Assembly: GCA_002007465.1 (NCBI GenBank) | Contig: LNAC01000009.1 | Span: 5,854,824-5,918,823 of the forward strand | Origin: Ailurus styani | Taxonomy: Eukaryota; Chordata; Mammalia; Carnivora; Ailuridae | Direction of reading: 5' to 3' | Length of the DNA: 64,000 bases | Part shown: piece by piece, positions 47,286-57,453 of the stretch | How the letters are laid out: every line of letters starts with the position of its first letter | How positions within the stretch are numbered: position 1 is the stretch's first letter | Notes under the pieces: model-generated | Databases searched by the model: none | Told to the model about the DNA's origin: nothing | The model's input: the letters and a program-made list of their open reading frames with translations, nothing else | Translations under genes and position numbers: made by a program

Positions 47286-47488
47286 TTTTTTTTTTAAGAT
47301 TTTATTTATTTTATTTGACACAGAGAGAGAGACTACAAGTAGGCAGAGAGGCAGGCAGAGAGACAGGGAGAGGAGGAAGCAGGCTCCCTGCTGAACAGAG
47401 AGCCCGATGCGGGCCTCGATCCCAGGACGCTGAGACCATGACCTGAGCCGAAAGCAGAGGCTTTAACCCACTGAGCCAACCAGGCGCC
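47286..47488 (-). repeat. Young CAN-SINE
   Basis: TGAAGATTTTTTTTT occurs at 47280 and again at 47489. The second copy runs into the next SINE. Confidence 0.93.
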
Positions 47489-47690
47489 TGAAGATTTTTT
47501 TTTTAAGATTTTATTTATTTATTTGACAGAGAGATAGAGAGCACAAGCAGGCAGAACGGCAGGCAGAGGGAGAGGGAGAAGCAGGCTCTCTCCTGAGCAG
47601 GGAGCCCCATGGGGGGCTCAGTCCCAGGACACTGGGATCATGACCTGAGCCAAAGGCAGCCACTTCACAGACTGAGCCACCCAGGCGCCT
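47489..47690 (-). repeat. CAN-SINE, long type
   Basis: Adjacent to the previous copy. It ends 'gagccacccaggcgcct'. The younger neighbour probably inserted in its T-rich tail. Confidence 0.92.
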
Positions 47691-47811
47691 CTAAGATGGG
47701 TTTTGGTTGTTTTTTTTTTTTTAAATAAAGTACTTTCCAAAATATTTCATAAAGTTGCAAATTTTTATCAGGTTCTAATCTTACAGAAAACTTTAAAAAC
47801 AGTAGCATAGC

Positions 47812-48080
47812 TAACACTGATTGTGTGTTTACTATATAATGAGCATTGTATTCAGCAGTATAGTTTAGTGTGAAAGGTCTCAGATCCTTGTGCAAGATTG
47901 TTTGCTTAGAATCCTGGCTCCCCTGCCTAGGGGGACTTTGGGCATATTTCTTATTCTGTGTGTGTCTCAGTTTTTTCATCTGCAAAATGGAGATAATAGT
48001 AGTATCTACTACATAGAATTACGAGGAAAGAGTGAATTATATGTGATACATAAAGAACAGAACTTGTTGCATAGTACCAG
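47812..48080 (+). repeat. MIR
   Basis: 'tagtttagtgtgaaaggtct', 'gtctcagttttttcatctgc' and 'aaaatggagataatagtagt'. Confidence 0.85.
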
Positions 48081-48265
48081 GGTACATATTATTATCACTG
48101 TAACCTATATCATTTATTCTCTAGTAAGTCCATGATGTGAATACGATGGTTATCTCTGTTTTTCAGTTGATAGTGAGACTGAGGCATGTGCCCACAGTTA
48201 CAGAGGTAGGAAGTACCAGTGCTGGAATCCATACTCAGTGTGTCTTAACTACTAAGCCAGTGTAT
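48081..48265 (-). repeat. MIR
   Basis: 'tgatagtgagactgaggcat' and 'acagttacagaggtaggaag' are reverse-complement MIR. It lies tail to tail with the preceding + copy. Confidence 0.75.
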
Positions 48266-48852
48266 TTCAGACTTTTTACACTTTTCCATTTTTCATTCAT
48301 TTATTCAACAAAATGAGCATCTTCTCTGTCACATTCATGGTGCCAGATGTTACTGTTAATGTCTATAATTGAGACTTAACCTGCAATGTAACTTTGGTTC
48401 GGTATAACTAAGGCGTCCTGCCACTTTTATAAAACAAGAATCTAAGTATTACAAAATTCTGGTCAGATTGATGAACAGATTAGTTTATGAATGTCTTCAT
48501 TCTCATTTACTTACTGTTCATGCTAAATGATGTGGAGATGGGAACATCCATTTATTTGAGCAGACACTTGTGAGTGGTGCTCTGAAGAGATGTTCTAGGG
48601 CCTTGTACCTGATTCAGATTGTCATTTATTTTCTACACCAACTATGTCAGCTACTTTATTCATCATTTTCATTATTTCATTTGAATTTGACATATCTACC
48701 TCTAAAAATTAATCTGTGTCCATGGAGACCCCAACTGAGCTCTGCATTTACCCTTATCAATCTCAGTAGGAGTGTTAAAATTTGAAGAAATGAAACTTAA
48801 TATGATATTTTGTTACCTGCACTAGAATAATTATTGGTTTAAAAAAAATTCT
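48266..48852. other. Intron, no gene recognised
   Basis: 'catttattcaacaaaatgag' at about 48297 may be a short L2 end. Nothing else was recognised. Confidence 0.45.
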
Positions 48853-48990
48853 TGGGGCGCCTAGGTGGCTCAGTTGGTTAAGCGTCTGCCTTCGACTCGT
48901 GTTGTGATCCTGAAGTGCCAGGATCAAGCCCCCTGTCTGGCTCCCTGCTCAACAGGGGTCCGCTTCTCCCTCTGCCCTCACCCGCTCATG

Positions 48991-49021
<31 letters not shown>

Positions 49022-49047
49022 AAATAAATTAAATCTTTAAAAAAATT
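48853..49047 (+). repeat. CAN-SINE, long type
   Basis: The head is 'ggggcgcctaggtggctcag', with (CT)n at 48990-49016 and tail 'aaataaataaattaaatctt'. Confidence 0.93.
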
Positions 49048-49585
49048 CCTAAGATTATTCCTAGGGTTTAGAAAACTAGCAAACACAAGCACATTATCTT
49101 TTTTATAATATTGCTTATGTATGGTTACATTTATCTATCATGAATAACTAGCAGGCTCCTTTTACAACATAGCACAGGAACAAAATTGTGGGCAGATCAT
49201 GACTGTTTTACATATAGAGGGGTAGGACATAACCTGATAATATATCTGTGGATATTTCTGTGTAACTCACCTTGATAGTCTTGCTAATAATGTTTTATGA
49301 ACTATATTGGCTGGTTTGGAAAGTAATGAGATTCTCCTCAGAGGAAACCCAAGTTAGAGAGAGGTTTTCCAGCTCCATTTACGTCATGACTTTACACGCC
49401 AATTATTTCTTCTTCCTGTACCCTCCTCTGCATTTGTCTAATTGGTAATCATACTTCAGAACTCACCTCCTAGGAAATTTGTCCTTACCTTCTCCTGCCA
49501 CCAGACTGAATAATCCTCTTCTGTGCTAATTTTTTAAAGTTTTTTTAAGTTAAAAAAAGAAGAAGAAAAAAGGCAATTAAGCAAT
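49048..49585. other. Intron, no gene recognised
   Basis: 49430-49540 resembles an L2 3' segment ('actcacctcctaggaaattt'). The rest is unassigned. Confidence 0.4.
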
Positions 49586-49872
49586 AATAGTGTCTAGTAC
49601 TTACGAGTTTACAAAGCTGTTTCATTCTAATACCATGAGGAATCTAGAGCTCCATGTCATTTATAGGCAATCTGTTAATTTCTTGATTCTCACAACAGTT
49701 ATTTGAAGAAGGTACAATATTATCCCGTTTTATAGACTAGAAACTGAGGTACCTCTGAAAAGGTTAAGAAACTCTCCAAGGTAGCACAGCTAGCAATTGA
49801 CAGCCTAGATTTGAACCCAGGAGCCTAACTCTAAACCCCAAGTTCTTAGTCTCTATGTTCTACTGCTTATGG
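49586..49872 (-). repeat. MIR
   Basis: 'ttctcacaacagttatttga', 'ccgttttatagactagaaac' and 'gcacagctagcaattgacag' cover most of a MIR in reverse complement. Confidence 0.85.
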
Positions 49873-50372
49873 TCAAGAGATCTGGAGAGCTGACAGTTGT
49901 CTCTTTCCTTTCCATCCCTGGGTTGAGGTTTACCTTGCCATAGACCCTGAGATCAACTCTGACCTCCCTGTCCAGCCGCACTCTCTTGACTGCCAGGGTG
50001 ATCTATTCACCTAATAACAGTCTTTTTCAATTAAAGTTTAAAGTTTAAAAGTTTAGTTTTTAAAAAAACTGTCTTAGTTTCTACCCTTCTCTCTTCTTTT
50101 ACTCTTGGGGACAGGAGCAAGAGAAAGATTCCAGTAGTTTATATTTTTAATGTTTGATTTTTCCCTTATTACATCAATTTTCAGAATAATGAATTGGTGT
50201 CCTAGCAACCTCCATGGTAACTAGTGAGGTTTTTCTTTTAAATATTATTGTATTATGCATTGATTTTTATATTTCAAGTGTTTTAATCCATTGCTATCAT
50301 TATTCTTTATGATGCATAGGTTGCTCCATTTTAGGCCAGTGGGAGGCTTTTATGTTGTTTCCTATATCCTTT

Positions 50373-50560
50373 TTTTTTTTTTTCCCCTTTGGGCACAGAG
50401 AGAGAGAGATCACAAGTAGGCAGAGAGGCAAGCAGAGAGAGAAGGGGAAGCAGGCTCCCCACTGAACAGAGAGCCCTACCCGGGGCTCAGTCCTGAGACC
50501 CTGAGATCATGACCTGAGCTGAAGACAGATACCTAACTGACTAAGCCACCCAGGCGCCCC
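50373..50560 (-). repeat. CAN-SINE with atypical tail junction
   Basis: A perfect 20-bp target duplication lies at 50353-50372 and 50561-50580. Between the T run and the body it reads 'ccccttt' in place of the usual 'aaagattttatttatttatt'. Confidence 0.93.
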
Positions 50561-50580
50561 TGTTGTTTCCTATATCCTTT

Positions 50581-51417
50581 TGACATAACCCCATTATTAG
50601 TCTTAGGTAGCACAACAACACTCAAACCTGGAATCAAACATTTCTTTAAGAAGTCTGGGCTCCTGTTTGTAGAAAATGGTATTTTCAAAGTTCACTATCT
50701 GAGTTCTTCTGGTACTGCTGATCAAGATAAACATTCAGCTTCTCTGATAAATTAGTAAGTCTTCACTCTCCTACAGTATTTTTTACCCATTGCTATTTTT
50801 GCAGATAGCGAACTATTTGTTCAGAGTTTCAAATCCCTAACATTTTTCAAATCCTCACCTTTTCATCAACTCCTCTGTCTCTTATCTTACTGATTCTGAG
50901 CACTACAGTTACTGTGATCCATAGTCTTCAACTTGAAGTACTTATTTGCCTGATTTTCTTTCCATTGTATTTTGGGTAGAATAATACAGATTAATGACAC
51001 GGAATTAAAAGATTAACAGTGCTGAATTAGGAATGGTTATGAACATTTCCTTTGTGTTAGTCTCACTCATCAGAATTCTGTAGATGCTGTATGAATCTGA
51101 AATTTCAGTGAGTTACATGCCATCCATGTCATGACATCCAGTCATTCATGATATCCTTATGAATAAGATAGAGAAATGCAAGCCAGACTAGACTGTCTAC
51201 TCTAATTAAGAGACAAAGCTAACTGAGCATCTATTTCCAGAATGCTAACGGTTAAGTCAGATTGGAAAAGGGGCTCTAAGGCCACATTCTGTATTGTTTT
51301 GAGGATGGAAAGGAAAATAATCTCATACCGTACATGGAGAAAAGAAGGAGAGGGGAGAAATAACGAGTATACTGGATGGCAGGACTGGATCCCTAAAGAT
51401 TTCAGTAGGCCATATAG
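50581..51417. other. Intron, no gene recognised
   Basis: No SINE. 'gtcatgacatccagtcattc' and 'catgatatccttatg' form small local repeats near 51130. Confidence 0.4.
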
Positions 51418-51585
51418 AATTTATTATATAAAGATATATTATGTAAATATATTATTATATAAATTATTATTTTATACTTTATTGTGTAAATTATATAATA
51501 TATTCTATAATTATTATATAAATTATTATATAAAGATACATTATATAAATATATATAAAGACATAGAGCATTTATTATATAAAGA
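51418..51585 (+). repeat. AT-rich palindromic repeat
   Basis: About 170 bp, almost all A and T, with recurring 'attatataaagata' at about 51422, 51526 and 51570, and inverted 'ttatataa' units. The 151-residue frame at 51242-51697 crosses it and encodes low-complexity Y/I/N sequence. Confidence 0.85.
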
Positions 51586-51672
51586 TAAAACTGATCAAGG
51601 ACAAATACAAAGTCCTACCTTTGGGTTCAACATTTACCTTCCTGAGAATGGAATAAGAAAGACATGGGTTGA

Positions 51673-51778
51673 GGCACCTGGCTGGCTCAGTTGGTAAAGC
51701 ATGCGACTCTTTATCTCAGGGTTGTAAATTTGAGCCCCATGTTGGGTGTAGAGATTACTTTAAAAATAAAAAATCTTT
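51673..51778 (+). repeat. CAN-SINE, short type
   Basis: 'aggcacctggctggctcagt' to 'gagattactttaaaaataaa'. A long-type copy follows. Confidence 0.9.
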
Positions 51779-51953
51779 GGGGCTCCTGGGTGGCTCAGTG
51801 GGTTAAAGCCTCTGCCTTTGGCTCAGGTCACGATCTCAGGGTCCTGGGATCGAGGCCCGTGTTGGGCTCTCTGCTCGGCAGAGAGCCTGCTTCCTCCTCT
51901 CTCTCTGCCTGCCTCTCTGCCTACTTGTGATCTCTCTCTCTCTCTGTGTCAAA

Positions 51954-51996
<43 letters not shown>

Positions 51997-52052
51997 AATC
52001 TTTAAAGAAAAATAAATAAATAAAAAATAAAAAATCTTTTTTTAAAAAAAAG
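51779..52052 (+). repeat. Young CAN-SINE with (AAAT)n tail
   Basis: The AAAT repeat is expanded to about twelve units at 51951-51998. A second A/T-rich tail follows to 'ctttttttaaaaaaaag'. Confidence 0.95.
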
Positions 52053-52139
52053 AGAACTTCATGAGTTAATAGTATATGTGATAAATGCTTCAAGCTTTAG
52101 ATGTCTATGAACCAGATATGAATTAAGTGTGGGGGGGTT

Positions 52140-52262
52140 TGGAAATAAGAGGTATGGAATTCTAATTCCAGTTCTACTGCTGACTGGTTGTGTAACCAAG
52201 ATTAAAGTTCTTTACCTCCTTAAGCTTCAGGTCGCCCATTATAAAATGTGTGGCATTTTTAT
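52140..52262 (+). repeat. Probable MIR
   Basis: 'ctgactggttgtgtaaccaa' and 'ttaagcttcaggtcgcccat'. Confidence 0.6.
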
Positions 52263-52452
52263 AGTACTGGTAATTATAAAATATTGTTTGTTTACTGGTA
52301 TTGGTAGCTGAAGAAACATATAAACAAAGCTAATGGAGTCTTAAGTTATATTAAGAACACCCCCCACCCCCATTCAGTTCTGGATACTTTAAGAAATTTT
52401 GATACTATATGATTCATTAAGAAATAGGAGAAGAAAAAATTTACAGTTGGGA

Positions 52453-52863
52453 ACCCAATTTAGCTTTATTTTATTTTATTTTTTAAGATTTTATTTTTTT
52501 ATTTGACAGAGAAACAGAGAGGGACACACAAGCAGGGGGAGTGAGAGAGGGGAAAAAAGGGAGCCTGATGTGGGGCTTGATCCCAGGACTCTGGGATCAT
52601 GACCTGAACCGAAGGCAGACTCTTTTTTTTTTTTTTTTTTTTTAAAGTTTTTTTTTTTTTTTTTTANTACAAGTAGGCAGAGAGGCAGGCAGAGAGGCAG
52701 GGAGAGGAGGAAGCAGGCTCCCTGCTGAGCAGAGAGCCCGATGCGGGCCTCGATTCCAGGACTCTGAGATCATGACCTGAGCCGAAAGCAGAGGCTTTAA
52801 CCCACTGAGCCACCCAGGCGCCCCCGAAGGCAGACTCTTAACGACTGAGCCACCCAGGTGCCA
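52453..52863 (-). repeat. CAN-SINE interrupted by a second CAN-SINE
   Basis: The outer copy has a (TTTTA)n tail and lacks the 'ggctccctgctgagcaggga' part ('aaaaaagggagcctgatgtg'). It resumes at 52825 with 'cgaaggcagactcttaacga'. Confidence 0.95.
52625..52824 (-). repeat. Young nested CAN-SINE with N in the T run
   Basis: CGAAGGCAGACTCTT lies at 52610-52624 and 52825-52839. Two T runs flank 'aaag', and an N at 52667 is followed by 'tacaagtaggcag', with the 'tttatttgacacagagagag' segment missing. Confidence 0.95.
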
Positions 52864-53555
52864 TCCCCCCCATTTAGCTTTAAATCTCTGAATGGTTGGT
52901 ATATGAACTAGGTTAGATTATACCTAACTTTTTGCTCATGAGCACATAACTCAGGGCAGTGGGGAAAGCTTCAGGTTAACAGACTTTGGCTTAGTGTAAG
53001 AAAAAGCTTCTGAATCATTAAAACTGTGTAAAATGAAATGAGTAGAATGAAGTGCCTTACTGAAGTTGTACAGATCAAGTATGGGGCAACCCCTTGTTTT
53101 GGGATATCCTAGAGGGATATCCTCAGGTTAAGGTCTGCTCAAGGCAATTTCTGAGGCACTTTTTAACTCTAAGATTCCAAGTTTCTGTATATGGGGATAA
53201 TGATACCTCTCAGTTACTGTGATGAATAAGGCCATCAATGTAAAAAGTTCTTGAATGTCGCATGGGACACAATTAGTACTCACTAAATGTTCTTTGTGGT
53301 AGCTATAAGAATAATCCTTGTCCTGGCCTGGTCAAGTGAGATAATGAATATAAACATGCTTTAAATATCCTTCAAGTCTTACAAGAATAGGAGATGCAGA
53401 AATCTATATCTGACATCTGGCAGGGCATCACTGGGACATTCTGCTTCAATTTATTCATTTACAAAGGGCTTGACCTTTTAACTTTTTTTCTCAAGTAGGG
53501 AAGGACCTGACTTACCTACATATAGTATAGATAGATTTGACTTGTGGCCATAGAC
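52864..53555. other. Intron, nothing but MIR scraps
   Basis: A MIR-like + fragment lies at 53190-53295 ('gataatgatacctctcagtt' and 'aattagtactcactaaatgt'). Confidence 0.45.
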
Positions 53556-53750
53556 TGTGACGATTAGGTTCATAGACTTTGGGGGTTCCAGCCCAGCCCA
53601 TACTTATTAGCTGGTGACTGTTGGAAAGTGGTATCTCACCTCATAAGCTTCAGTTTCCTCTTCTGATAGATAAGGGTACTTATTTCTTATGATTCACCAC
53701 AATAATATGTTAAGTGCTTGGCACAGAACCTGGTACCCAAGTGGTCAGTT
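53556..53750 (+). repeat. MIR
   Basis: 'ataagcttcagtttcctctt' and 'taagtgcttggcacagaacc'. Confidence 0.82.
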
Positions 53751-54245
53751 AGCAGTAGCTTCTCCTGTTTTTATGATCCTTTCCCACATGTTGTGAGGGA
53801 AGTTTGTAAAATGCTTCTTTGAGAGGTTTCACAGTTGATTGGGAGAAGGCCTTTCTCCTGTACCTTTGAGAGACTTCCTTCTGAATTAGTTCCTGGTCTG
53901 TGGTGTAGACCAGTACTCTTTATAGAAACAGAAAATGGCAGTAAGAGTAACTGTGGACGGGAAGCAGTCGTAGGACCCAAAGGGAATCCAGCCTGTGGCC
54001 ATAGGTGGAGAAATAGTCCCACCATGTCTTGATCTCATCGTGGCCTTTTTAGTGCGCATGAAAAGAAAAAGCAGTGTTACAAGACATAAGCAGATTCTTA
54101 ATAGTTCTATATTTGATTGTTGTTCAGTGGGTCCTTTGCTCTGGATCCAGATGCTGCACAGAATACCATACGAATGCTTTCTGAAAGGGTTACTAAACTC
54201 CAGTTCTGATATTGGCAGATTTTGGTCAGCCCCTTCCTAAATAGA
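53751..54245. other. Intron, no gene recognised
   Basis: Overlapping frames of 84 residues (-), 65 (+) and 81 (+) cover the same bases. None has a motif, splice context or family match that I recognise. Confidence 0.5.
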
Positions 54246-54390
54246 CAGGTTCCTTAACTTTTTTTGAGATCTCCATTTTCTCAATTACAAAAATGGTAAT
54301 AGTTGTATCCACCTTTGGGATTAAGAGAATTATGTGACACAACACAAAGCGCAGTACTTAGTTATGGTTGGTACTCAGTGAAGTCATAGC
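54246..54390 (+). repeat. MIR fragment
   Basis: 'gatctccattttctcaatta' and 'ggttggtactcagtgaa' with a decayed middle. Confidence 0.65.
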
Positions 54391-55194
54391 TCTGAAGAAA
54401 GGGAAAAAGGGATGGTGTGGTTCTTCTAGATATTGATTAATTATAACTATTTTTAAGTCTATTCTAGTAGACTTCTGGTATATGTTTTAATGTATATATA
54501 TGTATGATATGTATCCTATATATGGTAGAATGTGAGATATACATACATATATATATGAAAGGTTAAATATAATATTGAAGGTTTGAATTTAAAATGAGAA
54601 ATTTTAAATTCTCTGTATCCAATCTAGATTTTTTCACAACATTCCATGTTCATTTTCTTCCTAAACCCTTTCAGCATCTCAATCCCAGCACTCTAGAAAA
54701 TCCCATCCCATACATAGTACTATTGTTATGTCATTCATTTTGCCTGTTTGACCTTTCCTGGTTTAGTTTTTTAATTCTCTATTATAACTTTGCTCTAATG
54801 TTTACCTTGAGCTTCCTTCGCTTTTTTTTTTTTAGTTTGTTTATTTTTCCTTTGCATTTTGAAAACGAAAGGAAAAAGAATGGTTATTACACCAGGGCCA
54901 TTTTTTATATATTAACCAAATGTCTTTTAGTTGCAAATAACAAAAACTCATTTAAGTTAGCTTCAGAAAGAAAAAAGAAAAGAAGGTATTGTATTACAAG
55001 ACATGGGAATGTCAGTTTGTCATGGTATGCCAATTCGCCCATAGTTAGGAAGTTCATCCAAGTCTTACAAAGGCTTGGAAAGGCCTGTAACTAGGAAATA
55101 TAGAGTCCTCAAGAACCTAGGCGATTCCTCTTTCCATATCTCTCTCTGTTTCCCTAGCTGTGTGGTCTCCTGTATCTGCTTCTCTCTGCATACC
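54391..55194. other. Intron, AT-rich, partly old repeat
   Basis: 54480-54560 is dominated by TATATA/CATATA. 54900-55190 resembles an old transposon-derived repeat ('cttttagttgcaaataacaa') that I cannot name. The 166-residue frame at 54594-55094 has no family feature. Confidence 0.4.
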
Positions 55195-55262
55195 TCTTAT
55201 TTGCTGTGTGACTTTGGGCAAGAGCCTTAATATATATGTTTCCCTGTATGAAAAAGATACTA
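55195..55262 (+). repeat. MIR fragment
   Basis: 'ttgctgtgtgactttgggca' followed by 'agagccttaatatatatg'. Confidence 0.7.
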
Positions 55263-55264
55263 TG

Positions 55265-55751
55265 TGTTAGTTTCCTGTGCTGCTGTTAAAAATTACCAGA
55301 AATTTATTCTCTCACAGTTCTGGAACCAGAAGTTCAAAAGTCATCAGTATCACTGGGTAAAAATAAAGATGGGCAGAGCCACACTTCCTCCAGAGGCTCT
55401 AGGGGAGAATTCATTCCTTGCCTCATCCAGCTTGTAGTGGAAGCTCTTCGTTGGCTTTGGCTACCTTCTGCCTATTTTCACATCTCCTTCTCCTCTGCGT
55501 GTACAAGTGTGCATGCATGCATGTGTGTGTGTGTTCTCTTCTGTTTATATCAAATCTCCCTCTGTCTTTCTCTTGTAAAGACATGTGTGATTGTAAGTAG
55601 GGCCCACCTTTATAATCCAGAATAGTCTCCCAATTCAAGACCCTTAATTTGATCACATCTACAAAGATTCCTTTGCCTTACAAGAGAAAATTTATGGGTT
55701 TCAGGGATTAGGACCTGATATATTTGGGTGGCCATTATCCAGCCTACTACA
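55265..55751 (-). repeat. MaLR-type solo LTR (MST/MLT1-like)
   Basis: 'ttagtttcctgtgctgctgt', 'aatttattctctcacagttc', 'gtagggcccacctttataat' and 'ggattaggacctgatatatt' match the reverse complement of an ERVL-MaLR LTR over about 490 bp. The ends read TG...CA. An internal GCATGCATGCATGTGTG run lies at 55511-55531. No internal viral genes are present. Confidence 0.8.
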
Positions 55752-55924
55752 AATAGGGATCATAAAGACATCTCAAAGTTGGCATATAATAAAGGTTGCC
55801 TAAATGGTAGTCTCCTTGCTTCTCTACATCTCTCCTATGTATACTACCATGCTCCTCCTGTAACATTGCTTTCAAATGCTTTTCTTTTCAGGAATGTTAT
55901 TATCACATTAAGCCTGGACCTGCT

Positions 55925-56118
55925 AGGATAATAATTATAATGAAAATAATAGCTGTCATTTATTAAATGTCCATTGTAGCCCACGCATTGTGCTGAGTAC
56001 TTTATGTAGGTACTGTTATAATCCCCATGTTACAGATAAGAGAAACTAGATTCAGAGAGGAGAAGTAATTTAATTTGCCCAAGTTCAGTCAGCTGGTAAG
56101 TGTCAGAACTTTGGTTTA
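55925..56118 (-). repeat. MIR
   Basis: 'aatagctgtcatttattaaa', 'cccatgttacagataagaga' and 'tgcccaagttcagtcagctg' make a well-preserved reverse-complement MIR. Confidence 0.9.
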
Positions 56119-56399
56119 AATAAGGATTTCTCAAATTCTTAGGGCTGTGTACTTAATCTGTATACTTTGCCTGTTACTCGGGAACGTGGTTCAAATCTCT
56201 GGTTTCTTGCCTTGGCCTCTGATGAAAACCTTTTCTTGGAGGTTTCTTACACCTCCTACCAAGATCTGACATCACAATTCACCAGGGTACTTTTTTGTCA
56301 TATGCCTGTTCTTTGGCAGTTGCTTGATCCTGAGTAAGTGAAATTTGAAGGAAGAGGGAGCTAGAGGGTTATATTCCAGCCTGAATTTCCTCTTTGACT

Positions 56400-56602
56400 A
56401 ACTTGTTTGTTGTGAGGCAGTAAGTTCCTTGACTGTGGGGATCATGATGATTTATTTCTGCGTACCCAGTACCGAACATGGGGCCTGGACACAGAGTAGA
56501 TGTTCTGCTGGAACGTAAGCTTCATCGGGGACTTTCATTCACATGCCTTACAACAGCACCTGGAATAGAATAGTTGTCCAATATCTGTTTGTTGAATAGG
56601 TG
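56400..56602 (+). repeat. L2 3' end, two partial copies
   Basis: 'agttccttgactgtggggat' to 'cagagtagatgttctg' and then 'gtaagcttcatcggggactt' to 'ccaatatctgtttgttgaat' repeat the same L2 3' module, suggesting a local duplication or two fragments. Confidence 0.75.
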
Positions 56603-56644
56603 CAAGACTGGTTGGCTGGCTGGGCCTGGTTAAAACTTCTTTAC

Positions 56645-56980
56645 TGGTTAATAATTATAACTTTCATTTACTAGGTGCATGCCATTTGCTGGGCACTTAC
56701 ATAAATTATCAGTAACCCTTATCACCTTTCTACAGGGTAGAAGTAAGTGATGGGCAGTGGCTAAGGAAGGTGAGGGAGAGAGAGGAGCCAAGGATATCTC
56801 CTAAGTTTCTGACCTGTATATTCTTCCAAGTGACGATGAAACCCAGGGAGAGGAGCATGAGTTATTTTTTAAAATAGGCTGTGTTTGTGACACCTGCTGG
56901 TAGATACAAGGGTCTGTTCCTAGGACAAAGGCTCTAAAAATGACCCCTGTCTTCCAGTTAACCAGGAAAGAGTGATGTCC
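56645..56980 (-). repeat. MIR then L2 interior fragment
   Basis: 56645-56745 carries 'gccatttgctgggcacttac' (MIR). 56750-56850 reads 'gccaaggatatctcctaagt' (reverse-complement L2 interior). This ends about 100 bp before the exon. Confidence 0.6.
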
Positions 56981-57061
56981 TTGATCTTCCCAGAGCAAAG
57001 TTGCTTATTTTAGAACTGCAGGCTTAAAGCCATTATTTCCATGTGTTCTAATTTGAATATA

Positions 57062-57078
57062 TTCAGTTTCTGTTCCAG
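57062..57078 (+). other. NR6A1: 3' splice site of the NR6A1 exon
   Basis: A pyrimidine-rich run ending in TTCTGTTCCAG lies directly before the exon. The AG is at 57077-57078. Starting the exon at 57079 restores the DBD frame with a split first codon, which fixes the boundary. Confidence 0.9.
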
Positions 57079-57309
57079 ATGATCGGGCTGAACAACGAAC
57101 CTGTCTCATTTGTGGGGACCGTGCCACAGGCTTGCACTATGGAATCATCTCCTGTGAGGGCTGCAAGGGGTTTTTCAAGCGGAGCATTTGCAACAAGCGC
57201 GTATATCGGTGCAGTCGTGACAAGAACTGTGTCATGTCTCGGAAGCAGAGGAACAGGTGCCAGTATTGCCGCCTGCTCAAATGCCTCCAGATGGGGATGA
57301 ATCGGAAGG
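57079..57309 (+). CDS. NR6A1: NR6A1 (GCNF) internal exon: DNA-binding domain
   Basis: This exon encodes 76 complete residues plus a split codon at each end (two bases at the start, one at the end). It contains all eight zinc-binding cysteines of a nuclear-receptor DNA-binding domain, at exon residues 8, 11, 25 and 28 (finger 1) and 44, 50, 60 and 63 (finger 2), with the standard spacing C-X2-C-X13-C-X2-C-X15-C-X5-C-X9-C-X2-C. The P-box is CEGCKG (residues 25-30). The second finger and the following [16 protein letters not shown] match NR6A1, an orphan nuclear receptor that represses transcription through DR0-type AGGTCA repeats and acts in germ cells and early embryos (family knowledge). Both fingers lie on this single exon. 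No stop, frameshift or missing residue is visible, and the flanking introns exclude a processed copy. The preceding and following exons are not visible in the window. Other nuclear receptors share the framework, but finger 2 and the C-terminal part fit NR6A1 best. Confidence 0.96.
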
Positions 57310-57315
57310 GTGAGT
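57307..57315 (+). other. NR6A1: 5' splice site of the NR6A1 exon
   Basis: The sequence AGG|GTGAGT places GT at 57310-57311 and is close to the consensus donor. It leaves one base of a split codon, which in the known family sequence would be completed as alanine by the next exon. If the intron were retained, the frame would stay open to about 57476, so a read-through product would gain an intron-coded tail before a stop. Confidence 0.9.
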
Positions 57316-57453
57316 GGTGCTTGTGGCTTGACTATCCACTTTACCATCACTTTACCTTTAGAATTAGCTATTTAGCCTTGGAGTTTTGCATTTCCCAAGC
57401 CTGCACTATATGCCAGGTCTTGTACTGTGTACTCATAACCCCAAAACACATTT

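Larger units (their letters stand above)
1..57078 (+). other. NR6A1: NR6A1 upstream intron (inferred)
   Basis: No coding exon was recognised in this 57 kb. NR6A1 is known to have very long 5' introns and small exons before the DBD exon. A short upstream exon could be missed by eye, so the claim of one uninterrupted intron is inference. Repeats and unassigned stretches inside it are listed separately. Confidence 0.6.

Noticed and set aside
51242..51697. 151-residue plus frame
   Set aside because: It crosses the AT-only palindromic block and ends in a SINE head. The protein is Y/I/N low complexity.
54594..55094. 166-residue plus frame, the longest in the window
   Set aside because: AT-rich, F/L/S-rich translation with no domain, no splice context, and part of it in probable old repeat.
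55265..55751. Possible provirus around the LTR
   Set aside because: Only a single LTR is seen, with no internal gag, pol or env-like sequence on either side. It is a solo element.
1..57078. Search for the miR-181a-2/b-2 hairpins known to lie within the human NR6A1 locus
   Set aside because: Neither mature sequence nor its reverse complement was seen by eye. In human they lie farther upstream in the gene than this window probably reaches.
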